Source: Symbiodinium natans (taxonomy: Eukaryota; Sar; Dinophyceae; Suessiales; Symbiodiniaceae). Taken from it: DNA of 52,500 nucleotides. Position 1 is the stretch's first letter. The number at the start of each line of letters is the position of its first letter. A program made the position numbers and the translations under genes. Of the stretch, positions 18,683 to 27,378 are shown piece by piece. The notes beneath the pieces were generated by a model, which ran no database searches, was not told the origin of the DNA, and saw only the letters and a program-made list of their open reading frames with translations. Where the stretch lies: NCBI GenBank assembly GCA_905221605.1, contig CAJNDS010002368.1, forward strand, positions 142,501 to 195,000. Direction: 5' to 3'.

Positions 18683-18960
18683 TGAGGGCTTTAGGCAAGG
18701 TTTAGGAATTGTAGGGTTTAGGAAGGGAAACTTTAGGGTATAGGAATTTTAGGGCTCAGGGTTTAGGGTTTTTATGTTTTAGTCCAGTTTCAAAGTTTAG
18801 GGTTAAGTGTTTAGGGTTTGGGGTTTAGGGTTCAGGGTTTGGCGTCTGGGGTGTTCATGGGTTTGTGTTAAAGGGCTCATAAGGGTCTACAATGTTACAA
18901 GGCTTAGGAGGGGGTGATATTCGGCCTTGGGGGAGTCTTTAGGATTTAGGATTCAGGGGC
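18660..18960 (+). repeat. Degenerate telomeric G-strand sequence
   Basis: Loose TTTAGGG/TTTAGGA/TTTGGGG matches without exact tandem order; no exon recognised. Confidence 0.6.
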
Positions 18961-19231
18961 GCCAGGGCCCTTGGCAAGCCGAAGCCCGCAAGCCCACCTA
19001 AACCCTAAACCCTAAAGCCTAAACCCTAAACCCTAAACTCCGAACCTTCGGTCATTCTGTCTACTTTTTTGCAGAAGCTGTTGTCCCAACACCTTGACTT
19101 AAGCCTTAAGCTGAACCCTAAAAACTAAACCCTAAACCCTAAACCCCCAACCCCAAACCCCAAATCCTAAACCCTAAACCCTAACCCTAAACCCTAACCC
19201 TAAACCCTGAACCCTAACCCTAAACCCTAAA

Positions 19232-19312
19232 CCCGAGAAAGCAGAAGATTCTACAATGCCATTCAGGGTAGAGGGGCTTTTGGGCGTGAAGGCATCCGGG
19301 GCTTTAGACTCA
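19232..19312 (+). CDS. Candidate exon
   Basis: Reads EKAEDSTMPFRVEGLLGVKA then SGALDS between two telomeric blocks. Composition only. Confidence 0.35.
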
Positions 19313-19512
19313 ACCCGAAACCCTCAACCTTAGACCCTAAACCCTGAACCCGAAACCCTAAACCCTAAACAGTACACTAGGCCCTAGACCCTAGACCCTA
19401 AAACCCCAGAGGGTTTGGGGCTAAGGGTTGAGGGATGTTGAGGGCTTCTAAATCAGGGTTGAGGGTTTAGGGCCCTTGAAACCTAAAGACCCACCAAAAG
19501 CCTTGCACTTGA

Positions 19513-19649
19513 GGGCCAAGGAGTAAGAAGTCGTGCAAGAAGCCCCCATCCCTAAACCCTAAAACCTAACCCCAAACCCTAAACCCTAAACCCTAGACCC
19601 TAAACCCCCTGGCAATTTTGGGCTAAGGAGCAGGAACTCGTGCAAGAAG
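19513..19649. repeat. 30-bp duplication flanking a telomeric block
   Basis: Segments 19513-19542 and 19620-19649 match at 26 of 30 bases; between them lie about 77 bp of CCCTAAA-type repeat. The right copy belongs to the exon at 19627-19735. Confidence 0.75.
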
Positions 19650-19735
19650 TGATGGCGGATCTGGCCGTTGCACATCTCAAAGGACTTGCGAACGGCGAGG
19701 TCGGCCGGCCCGAGGCGGAACTTCTCCTGGGGTGT
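19627..19735 (-). CDS. Candidate exon, unknown protein
   Basis: The acceptor CACCCCAG|G abuts a telomeric block. The exon reads EKFRLGPADLAVRKSFEMCN then GQIRHHFLHEFLL, strongly protein-like. The duplicated left copy (19513-19542) encodes FLHDFLLLGP. Confidence 0.55.
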
Positions 19736-20109
19736 CGTTTAGGGTTTAGGGTTTAGGGTTTAGGGTTTAGGGCTTGGGGTTTGGGGTTTAGGGTTTAGGG
19801 TTTAGGGTTGAGGAATCAGGAAAGCTTCGGGGTCTCAGGGTTTTAGGGTGCAAGGTCTAGGGTTCAGGGTTGAGGCTTCAAGTTTGGGGTTCTTTTCTCG
19901 GATTTCAGGAGTTCAGGGTTTCCGGTTTCCTGCCGCAAGAGCAGCTTTTAGTGTCCAGTGGCTCAGGACATCAAGTTCAATAGGTTCAATAGAAAAAACC
20001 ATAGAATTCCGATTCTTGAGTTTCGCGTTCATTCGTTTGATTACTCTCTGTAGGCCCTTTGCCTCAATCCAGGCGCACGGAAGCCTTCCACTAAGCCTTC
20101 CATTGAAGT

Positions 20110-20260
20110 GATTTGTTAGATTAATTAAGTGAAATAGAGTATTCTGATGTAATTACTTCGGGTAATTATAACCACTTAGTTTATGACATTGACCTAAACC
20201 CGGTAATTCTTGTTGTCATTTCTTTAACGTTGAAATTTGTTCATTAGAGCAGTTAATGTT
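20110..20260. other. AT-rich island, no gene recognised
   Basis: About 150 bp of AT-rich sequence (GATTAATTAAG, GTAATTATAACC), unlike the GC-rich exons. Adjacent upstream ORF (19848-20111) is not convincing. Confidence 0.4.
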
Positions 20261-20298
20261 CTTTTTTGAGGTTTAGGGTTCCAGGCTTTTTAGGGATT

Positions 20299-20429
20299 AC
20301 TTGGAGGTTCATGGTACTTATACCAACTCGAACTGTACTTATAATTGTGCCTACATCCATTTTGGGGGCTTATAGGTGGGTTGTAAGGGCAGATATAGCT
20401 GGTTAAGACGTACCATGACCCTCCAAGTA
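20299..20429. mobile_element. Introner-like element, ACTTGGAGGTTCATGGTA family
   Basis: Full-length copy: ends ACTTGGAGGTTCATGGTACT and TACCATGACCCTCCAAGT. Relatives lie at 31068-31284 (an intron), 24317-24390 (truncated) and 18580-18606. Confidence 0.75.
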
Positions 20430-20530
20430 TCCCTAAACCCTAAACCCTAAACCCTAAACCCTAAACCCTAAACCCTAAACCCTAAACCCTAAACCCTAAA
20501 CCCTTGGGTTATAAGTTCATTGGTTTAGGG

Positions 20531-20589
20531 CCTGCTACTTGGATCTTCGGCCTTTCAATCTGCCTTGCAGTCAACCTGAGACCAACCCA
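20531..20589 (+). CDS. Candidate exon
   Basis: Reads YLDLRPFNLPCSQPETNP with a strong donor CCCAG|GTGAGC. An internal TTGCAG could define a shorter 20-nt exon instead. Confidence 0.4.
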
Positions 20590-20689
20590 GGTGAGCCAAA
20601 AACCTTAGCCCGAAACCCTAAATTAGGGTTTAGGGTTTAGGGTTTAGGGTTTGGGGTTTAGGGTTTGGGGTTTAGGGTTTAGGGTTAGA

Positions 20690-20763
20690 TCCGCCAAAGA
20701 CTGCGGGATTCATGCGGTGTTGCCCGCGTAGGATGAGGAACGAGGTGCGCCACGTAGCCTAAA
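20690..20763 (-). CDS. Candidate exon, possibly of the RNF213-like gene
   Basis: Minus reads TWRTSFLILRGQHRMNPAVF. It lies downstream of the PLPFLNRFD exon on the same strand; phase to that exon not established. Confidence 0.4.
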
Positions 20764-20824
20764 CCACGCCAAAGAATGCATTTAGGGGTTGTAGGCACAA
20801 CAGTACTCAGTCTTGTTGTCCTCT

Positions 20825-20945
20825 GTCACTCTCTCTCTCTCTCTCTGTGTCTCTCTCTGTCTCTCTGTCTCCCTGTCTCTCTCTCTCTCTCTCCCCCTCT
20901 CTGTCGTACAAATATATATATATATATATATATACATATATGCAC
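20825..20945. repeat. CT and TA microsatellites
   Basis: CTCTCTCTGT-type pyrimidine repeat (20825-20905) then a TA run of about 20 bp. Confidence 0.9.
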
Positions 20946-21261
20946 ATTAAACAAAACTATGTAGATGTTTATCTATGTACACAATATGTGTCTTTAGATA
21001 GATGTGTACCCTAAGTTCCAGCAGACTTAAGCATCGGCCAAATCCACCCCAAGCGGCTGACCCTTATTTTTCAGGAAGCGAACCCAGAAGGTCCATCTTT
21101 AGTACCATTACGGAATTACGCACGCCAAGACCCTAAGAAGTATGGTTGTTGAGGACGTAAATTCCATGGTAGTACTAGAAATGGACCCTCTGGCTAAGGG
21201 AACTTCTAGGCCTAAACCCTAAACCCTAAACCCTAAACCCTAAACCCTAAACCCTAAACCC

Positions 21262-23916
21262 CATAAGCCCAGCGTCGAAGCGGTTGAGAAACGGCAGCGG
21301 CGTCTGCGCGAGGTCGGAGGCCTTGATGGACACCAGGAGCTGGAACTGGGGATGCACCTCAGCTTAAGACTGCCCTGAATCCTAAACCCGAAACCCTAAA
21401 CCCTAAACCCTAAACCCTAAACCCTAAACCCTAAACCCTAAACCCTAACCCTTGTGGGTTTAAGGGCTTCAGGGCTTAGGGTTTTTAACCTTCTGGGTTT
21501 AAGGGCTTAAGGGCTTAGGGGTTGTTCAGGCGGCTGAGGATCCCCCGAGCCCTAAAAACCAACATCCGGTCCCTGACAACTAGGCACAAACCTTACCTTC
21601 TTTCAAGGGTTCTGAAGTACCCTAAGGCTCCAAATAGCCCAAAGTAGGTATTATTTACAGACTTTAGACCCCAATGTAGGTGTTATTTGTGTACTCGGAG
21701 CCCTAGGGGTATGCGCCCTTGGCTTTTAGAGGGTCAAAAAGGATTGCTTAGAGGTCCGTAGGAAGGAGTCCCCAAAACCCCTGAGCCCCCCCGAAGGCGT
21801 TCGTCCCCGCTCATGGCCCGGTCTATGACTGAGGGGCTTCTAGGGACTCCAGAGCCCGCAACAGAATCAGGGTTTAGGGTTTAGGGTTTAGGGTTTAGGG
21901 TTTAGGGTTTAGGGTTTAGGGTTTAATCAGCTTGAACCCTGAACGCTGAGCCCTGACCCTCGAGGAGAACTAAGGGTTTAGGCTTTAGGCTTTTGGGTTT
22001 TGGGTTTTGGACCATACCGGGGCCAGGGGTGTAGGCCACTACACCCACTGTTCAAGCTCGTTGAGCCTGGGCGTCAAGCAGCCAGTTTGTAATTGGAGGG
22101 CCCTACACCCTAAACCTGCAAACGGAACCTGAATGCCACAGGCGCTGAAAACCCAAAAGCCCTCCCCTGCCCCCACGCTCCCCCACCCCTCCTAAGCCCC
22201 TAAACCCTCTTAGACCCTTGAACAAATTCTAAGCCCTCTAACCCCCCGAAACCCTTCCTACACCCTGTAGGATTTAGGGCTGAGCTTCCAGGGTCTTAGG
22301 ATTTGGGTCCAGGAAACGTTCTAAACTCTCAGCCCTTAAGCCGATGGATAGGGTTTATGGGGTTTAGGGTTTAGGGGTTTAGGGGTTTAGGGGTTTAGGG
22401 GTTTAGGGGTTTAGGGGTTTAGGGGTTTAGGGGTTTAGGGGTTTAGGGGTTTAGGGGTTAGGGTTTAGGGTGTAGGGTGTAGGTTTTAGGGTTTAGGGTG
22501 CAGGGTGTAGGGTTTAGGGTGTAGGTTTTAGTGCTTAGGGTTGAGGCTAAACCCTAAACCCTAAACCCTAAACCCTAAACCCTAAACCCTAAACCCTAAA
22601 CCCTAAACCCTAAACCCTAAACCCTAAACCCTAAACCAACTTGGTACACTTCTCGACTTGTGCGTGCTCGCGGGCGAGCAGCGGGTGCTAGGATCGAGTA
22701 GCTCCCAGCCGCGATGGTGGCGGCGAAGCCGATCCGATCCTCTGTTTGGGCTTCTAGGGTTTTTAGTCTTTTTCTTTTTTTTGTCGGTGTCTATAGGGTT
22801 TTACTAGGTTTTTTAGAGTAATTATAGGTTTTTGTATCGGGTGGATAGGGTTTCATAGGGTGTTTAAAGATTGTTTCCGAGTTCTTTTTTGCTTAGGGCT
22901 TCTGGGGGTTTTGGGGTTTAGGCTTTTTAGGAACTTTAGGGTTTGTTGGGGCTTTCATAGGGTTTATAGGGTGGACAGGGCTTATGAAGTTTCTAGTGCT
23001 TCTAGGGTTTTTCGGGTTTAGGGAGATTAAGTCGTTGAGGGCTTATATTTACTTGAGCCGGAAACAGCTAAGGGGGTTGGGGTTTGGGGCTTTGCCGCCC
23101 GCGCTAAGCCCCCATCCCCCATCCCCCATCCCCCATCCCCAAACCCCTATCCCCAAACCCCAAACCCCAAACCCCAAACCCTAAACCCCAAGCAAGCCCT
23201 AAACCCTAAACCTTAAACCTTAAGCCCTAAACCCTAAACCCTAAACCCTCATCGGCCTCCAGCTTGATCCGCTGAAACCTGAGGTTCAGCAGGTCGTAGA
23301 AGCCATCCTCGCAATCCCGATTTTTCGGGTTTTTTAGGGTTTAGGGTTTAGGGTTCAGGGTTTAGGGTTTAGGGCTAGGGTTTAGGGTTTGGGGCTTAGG
23401 GTTCAGGGTTTATGGGGTTTCGGGATTCGAGTGTAGGGTTCATGGCTTGGGGCTTCGTGTTGGGGGACTCTACCGTAGGGCTTCGGAGTTCAGGGTTTAG
23501 GGTTTAGGGCTAGGGTTTAGGGCTAGGGTTCTAAGGGCATGTGCGGTAAGCCCCAGAGTTGTGGGTAAAGTAGCTTTATTCGGGAGCGTGAATAGAGCAC
23601 TGGAACGCTGCAAGCTCGGAGCCCGAAACCCTAAAGAGCCCCAGCTGATTCTAAAGCCCTAGAAGCCGAGGATCAACAAGCCTAAGCACCAGAACCCTTC
23701 ACAAGCCTGGAAGTCAAAATCCCAGGCGCAAAAACCCTAGAATCCCTGGAGCCAGAAAAACCCTACCTAGAAACCCTAGAAACGCTTTCAGGGTTTAGGG
23801 TTTAGGATTTAGGGTTGCCCTAGAGCCCTTGCGGCCGAGGATCAAGAATCTCATCGAACTCCGCAATGACACAAACACCTGGTCTTTCGGCGGCTCGCCG
23901 GATGTCGCTCACCATC
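21262..23916 (-). CDS. RNF213/mysterin-like AAA+ module, second unit (four exons)
   Basis: Exons 23844-23916, 23247-23307, 22637-22741 and 21262-21362 join in phase. Exon 1 reads MVSDIRRAAERPGVCVIAEF then DEI, a Walker-B-like segment. Splicing to exon 2 gives ILDGFYDLLNLRFQRIK, matching the ESLYDALNQ-type motif of RNF213. Exon 3 reads EDRIGFAATIAAGSYSILAP. Exon 4 reads AEVHPQFQLLVSIKASDLAQ then TPLPFLNRFD, matching the VHP-x-FRLIV ... PIPLLNRFEK signature. In RNF213 this region precedes the E3 part and belongs to a dynein-like six-AAA core. Donors: GA, then G|GTTTAGGG provided by the telomeric repeat twice. Introns are long (537, 505 and 1274 bp) and repeat-rich. Upstream candidates are at 24.0-24.1 and 24.7 kb. 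Family assignment is from motif order only. Confidence 0.65.
21620..21710. mobile_element. Introner-like element, CTAAGGCTCCAA family, second copy
   Basis: Ends CCCTAAGGCTCCAAATAG and CTCGGAGCCCTAGGGG; reversed relative to the copy at 14351-14439. Confidence 0.65.
21735..21868 (-). CDS. Candidate exon within the RNF213-like span
   Basis: Minus reads SVAGSGVPRSPSVIDRAMSG then DERLRGGSGVLGTPSYGP. It lies inside the 1274-bp intron between the YQV and AEVHP exons, which already join in phase without it, so it may be alternative, unrelated or spurious. Confidence 0.35.
22090..22340. other. Degenerate C- and G-strand telomeric sequence
   Basis: Loose CCCTAAA-like strings and CCTCCTAAGCCCCT; a short minus C-terminal peptide LQTGCLTPRLNELEQWV and stop is possible at 22030-22092. 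Confidence 0.4.
22365..22637. repeat. TTTAGGGG octamer block facing a CCCTAAA block
   Basis: G-strand octamers (about 11 units, 22370-22455), variants with GTAGGG, then a near-perfect C-strand array (22550-22636, about 12 units). Confidence 0.9.
22760..23060 (+). repeat. T-rich degenerate telomeric sequence in an intron
   Basis: GGGTTTTTAG-like strings without strict period; lies within the intron between exons 2 and 3 of the RNF213-like module. Confidence 0.6.
23540..23635 (-). CDS. Candidate exon
   Basis: After AGCTTGCAG the minus strand reads RSSALFTLPNKATLPTTLGL then TAHALRT. In the RNF213-like intron 1; not needed for the frame. Confidence 0.3.
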
Positions 23917-23961
23917 CTAAGACGGTTTAGGGCGGGCTTACGTGAGGGTTGGGGCTTATAG

Positions 23962-24135
23962 GGCTCAATTACAGGTCCATGTGCCCATCCGAAGCAGGGA
24001 TTTCTGTACCACTAGTCACTAAGGGGCCGGATAGAGGTCGGTAGTTGAACGCGGTAGAGGATCCCAGAGTAAAGGGGATGCTTATCAAAAAGGCTGCGAA
24101 ATGAGGAATAGGAGCCCGGGGATCCTTCTCAACGG
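23962..24135 (-). CDS. Candidate exon upstream of the RNF213-like module
   Basis: Minus is open for about 57 codons: NPVEKDPRAPIPHFAAFLIS then IPFTLGSSTAFNYRPLSG. No splice sites verified. Confidence 0.35.
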
Positions 24136-24316
24136 GGTTTCCTAAACCCTAAACCCTCGGACCGCAACCCTAAACCCTAAACCCCAAACCCTAAACCCTA
24201 AACCCTAAACCCTAAACCCTAAACCCTTCAAACCGCAACCCTAATGTAGAAGGCTCCATGGAAAGAAGGGGGCTCACCTTTGGGATTAACATGGGGGGCC
24301 CAACCCGGGATCATTG

Positions 24317-24390
24317 TACTTGGAGGTTCATGGTATATAACCATAGTAGGGCACTTAAATAAAGTAACTGGTAAATAAGTACCATGGGCT
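24317..24390. mobile_element. Truncated ACTTGGAGGTTC element capped by telomeric-like sequence
   Basis: The left end ACTTGGAGGTTCATGGTA is intact; the right end breaks off at AAGTACCATG and continues as GGCTTAGGGCTGAGGGC. The missing piece is AACCTCCAAGT. Confidence 0.6.
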
Positions 24391-24431
24391 TAGGGCTGAG
24401 GGCTTAGGGCTTAGGTCTTGGGGCTTAGGGC

Positions 24432-24450
24432 TTTGGGTTTAACCCTAAAC
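24432..24450. repeat. Head-to-head telomeric junction
   Basis: GGGTTTAACCCTAAACCC junction in degenerate repeat. Confidence 0.65.
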
Positions 24451-24608
24451 CCTCAACCCTTCATCATTCCTAATCCCTAAACCCTAAAAACCTATACCCT
24501 TTAAGGAAAAAGTTTCCTTTCAGTTTAGTTGGCGGAAGGTGTACAGGACTTCTAGGGATTAGGATTCACAGGATGTTTGAGTTGAGGGTTGAGGGCGTTC
24601 CGGGTCTG

Positions 24609-24702
24609 ACCTAAACCCTAAACCCTAAACCCTAAACCCTAAACCCTAAACCCTAAACCCTAAACCCTAAACCCTAAACCCTAAACCCTAAACCCTAAAC
24701 AC
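24609..24702 (-). repeat. Telomeric block, C-strand, about 13 units
   Basis: Perfect CCCTAAA array immediately beside an exon. Confidence 0.95.
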
Positions 24703-24704
24703 CA

Positions 24705-24834
24705 AACCAGCCCAAGGGGGTTGCATGTCCGGCCTGCTGCGGTGCAGCTGACTGCGATCCCCAACCAGGGTCGACACCTCCAACACCGGAGTGCCTCCCA
24801 AAGCATTGAGGGTGGGTGCGTAGAACAAGGCCAC
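24705..24834 (-). CDS. Candidate exon, possibly of the RNF213-like gene
   Basis: Minus reads VALFYAPTLNALGGTPVLEV, then STLVGDRSQLHRSRPDMQPP, about 40 codons between two telomeric arrays. Order and strand suit the RNF213-like gene; phase unknown. Confidence 0.5.
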
Positions 24835-24904
24835 CCTAAACCCTAAACCCTAAACCCTAAACCCTAAACCCTAAATCCTAAACCCTAAACCCTAAACCCT
24901 GGGA

Positions 24905-24923
24905 AGCTGTGGCTGCTCCATGG
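24905..24923 (-). other. Repeated MEQPQL start segment
   Basis: 19 nt identical to 13373-13391, each giving ATG GAG CAG CCA CAG CT on the minus strand. Here a telomeric block follows after LP, so this may be a second start exon or a copied fragment. Confidence 0.5.
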
Positions 24924-25026
24924 AACCCAAGCGCTACAGGGATCTTAGACGATTTCGCTGCGGTTGAGGGACTCATGAAACTAAGTTGCGAAGGTGCGCA
25001 AGCGCACGAAACACTCTACTTCTAAG

Positions 25027-25180
25027 TGGGGTTTAGGGTTTAGGGTTTAGGGTTTAGGAAGTTTAGGAAGTTTAGGGTTTAGGGTTTAGGGTTTAGGGTT
25101 TAGGGTTTAGGGTTTAGGGTTTAGGGTTTAGGGTTTAGGGTTTAGGGTTTAGGGTTTAGGGTTTAGGGTTTAGGGTTTAG
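25027..25180 (+). repeat. Telomeric block, G-strand, about 20 units with one interruption
   Basis: TTTAGGG array with a tandem GAAGTTTAG interruption near 25057-25073. Confidence 0.95.
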
Positions 25181-25257
25181 CCCTCTACCTTGAACCCTAA
25201 ACAGCCTGGTGAACAGCCTTACCTCTCCAAGAACCTAGAAAAAAAGGCTAAACATGT

Positions 25258-25393
25258 TTTGTTCCTACACCTTGGTAGACCAGTGATTATGTTGTAGCAA
25301 TGGCACCCTTTCTTGGGTTGGTTACTTTACTAGAAGGGAACCCATCACCAACAAAAAGGGGTACAGGATACCGTTGACCTACCAAGGTACAAT
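25258..25393. mobile_element. Introner-like element, ACCTTGGTAG family, full length
   Basis: Ends ACCTTGGTAGACCAGTGA and GACCTACCAAGGT. Interior ACCCTTTCTTGGGTTGGTTAC is shared with intron 1 of the Ubl-RCC1 gene and carries no telomeric insert, so it represents the plain form of that family. Confidence 0.75.
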
Positions 25394-25509
25394 AAGGAAA
25401 GCCCAAAACCCAAAACCCTAAACCCAAAACCTTAAACCCTATATAAACCCTAATTACACCCTATATAAACCCTAAACCCAAAACCCTAAACCCTAAACCC
25501 TATATAAAC

Positions 25510-25605
25510 CCGAATCTAAGTGCACCGATTGCCTAAGCGAACCGTGGGCCTTTCTTCAGGAGGCCGGCCGCCTCCTTAGTGTCGAAGTGGAAGAAGGGAG
25601 CTAGG
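25510..25605. CDS. Candidate exon, strand undecided
   Basis: Minus reads APFFHFDTKEAAGLLKKGPR then FA and stop. Plus reads ESKCTDCLSEPWAFLQEAGR then LLSVEVEEGS and stop. Both are convincing, which shows how weak single-island calls are. Confidence 0.4.
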
Positions 25606-25686
25606 GGCTTTTTTTTTTGGTTGCTTCAGTTGCTGGGTTTAGGGTTTAGGGTTTTAGAGTTTACGGTTTAGGGTTTCGGGTTTAGG

Positions 25687-25800
25687 CCCGCATCATTAGC
25701 GGCCTCTTCTGGCAGAAGAAAAAAGAAAAGCTGAGGCTGCAACACCCCAAAATAAAGAAATCCAAGGTCCTGCCCCACGGCCCCACAGCCCTGTACTAGA
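25687..25800 (+). CDS. Candidate terminal exon
   Basis: After GGTTTAG, supplied by the adjacent telomeric repeat, the plus strand reads ARIISGLFWQKKKEKLRLQH, then PKIKKSKVLPHGPTALY and TAG. Lysine-rich. Confidence 0.5.
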
Positions 25801-26277
25801 AAGGTCTGGGGAAAGCCAGTCGCCCAAATGCCGCTCTAAAGCCTTAACCCTAAAATTAAAACCAGAAACCCTAAACCCCTAAACCCCAACCCCAAAAACC
25901 TAAACCCTAAACCCTAAACCCGAAACCCTAAACCCTAAACCCTAAACCCTACTCTTTGGAAGAAACATGGGCGGGCCACCATGGTCAGCACCAAAGGGGC
26001 AGAAGCTCGACATGGCCTCTGAAACCCTCAAATCACCAGGTCGATGAAGCTCGTCACTCTTTGAACGGCTTTCTTGGGTTAGGGTTTAGGGCTTAGGGCT
26101 TAGCGTTTAGGGTTTAGGGTTTAAGGGTTTAAGGGTTTCAGGGTTTAAGAGTTTAAGGGCTTAAGGGTTTAAGGGCTTAGGGTCCCCGAAACCATCGAGC
26201 CCAGAACTGAAAAACAGCATCCCGGGCCTCAGCAGCCCAAAAATTATTGAAACCCTAAACCCTAAACCCTAAACCCA

Positions 26278-26562
26278 ATTTGGCAAAGCGGCGAGGATGC
26301 GCAGCGCACCTCCATCCTCCGTCTCCTCGGCGTACGCGTTCAATGGCAAACCCCCCAAGGGTCCATTTGTCTTTATAGTCTTAGTTGTCCAGTAACCTGG
26401 GGGAATTAAAGGTCAACCTTTGGGATGATACGGGGACTAGACTACACCAAAAAGGTTAAAGGTTACCTTATTGCCATAGAAAAGCACATCCCCCAGGTCC
26501 GAACAGAAAACAACTTCAGTGCAACACTTCAAGCGTTGCAGACAGGCCCAAGGACTCCCGAC
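26278..26562 (+). CDS. 3' end of a plus-strand gene, two exons, unknown protein
   Basis: Exon 1 (about 26278-26377) reads WQSGEDAQRTSILRLLGVRV then QWQTPQGSICLY. Exon 2 (26481-26562) reads KHIPQVRTENNFSATLQALQ then TGPRTPDK and TGA. The intron (26378-26480) has a GT donor inside ATAGTCTTAG and acceptor GCCATAG; phase 1 joins as YKKHIPQ. The intron starts with CTTAGTTGTCCAGTAACCTG, an element family also at 46089. Downstream, AAAGGTTACC followed by CTACTCTACTACTAG repeats the element end after the exon. Confidence 0.55.
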
Positions 26563-26714
26563 AAGTGAGTGCCCATGGGACTAAAGCCCGTCACTACTGG
26601 CCATCTCAAAGGTTACCTACTCTACTACTAGGTAGTATATACGTGGACCTTAAGGCTACTAATCGTAGCTGTATTGGAAGCCCGTTAAGGCCGAGGTATA
26701 CACTATATACTTGA

Positions 26715-26878
26715 AACCCTAAAACATTGCTTAGGTAACCCTGTGGCTTCACATGTCAAGTATCTTCGGAACGACATGAACCCGAATACCAAACCTTCCG
26801 CGCCGAGGTTTTCGTGCACTTGCCTACATTGTGTTGGGCATCCGGCTGAGTACTCGCGCAGCAAACGTAGCTGAAACC
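26715..26878 (-). CDS. Candidate exon, unknown protein
   Basis: The acceptor GGTTTCAG is followed by LRLLREYSAGCPTQCRQVHE, then NLGAEGLVFGFMSFRRYLTC. About 50 codons open. Confidence 0.45.
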
Positions 26879-27204
26879 CCAGAACATGCGCAGAAACCCC
26901 AGCTGAAACCCGAAAACATGAAACACCACGGTTCTCAACCTGAAAACTCCGAAATGGCAACCCTCATGACCCCCTGAAAGCCGAGACACTTAAACCCCAA
27001 AACCCACAATTACCTAAACCCTAAGTTGCAAAAACCCTGAAGCACAAGTTGGTACTCGAGCTACATACTGTGTTCCCCAACCCCCAGCCCCAAACCCCAA
27101 ACCCTCAAACCCTAAACTCCTACACCCCTAAACCCCAAACCCCTAAACCTTAAACCCCCGAACGCTGAAAACCCTAAACCCTAAACCCTAAACCCTAAAC
27201 CCTA

Positions 27205-27378
27205 CTACTCCCCCCTCCCCCCTCCCCTCCCCCCCCCCCCCCCCCTCCCCCCCCCCCCCTCCCTCCCCCCCCCCCCTCCCCCCCCGCCTCCCCCCCCCCC
27301 CCCCCCCCCCCCCCTCCCCCCCCCCCCTCCCCCCCCCCCCCCCTCCCCCCCCCCCCTCCCCCCCCCCCCCCCCCCCCC
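27205..27378. repeat. 174-bp C-rich tract of (C)n-T units
   Basis: Runs of 4-24 C separated by single T or TC. Reads as poly-glycine on the minus strand, but this is low complexity in an intron or 3' flank. It directly follows the exon at 27379-27446 and may form quadruplex or triplex structures. Confidence 0.9.
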
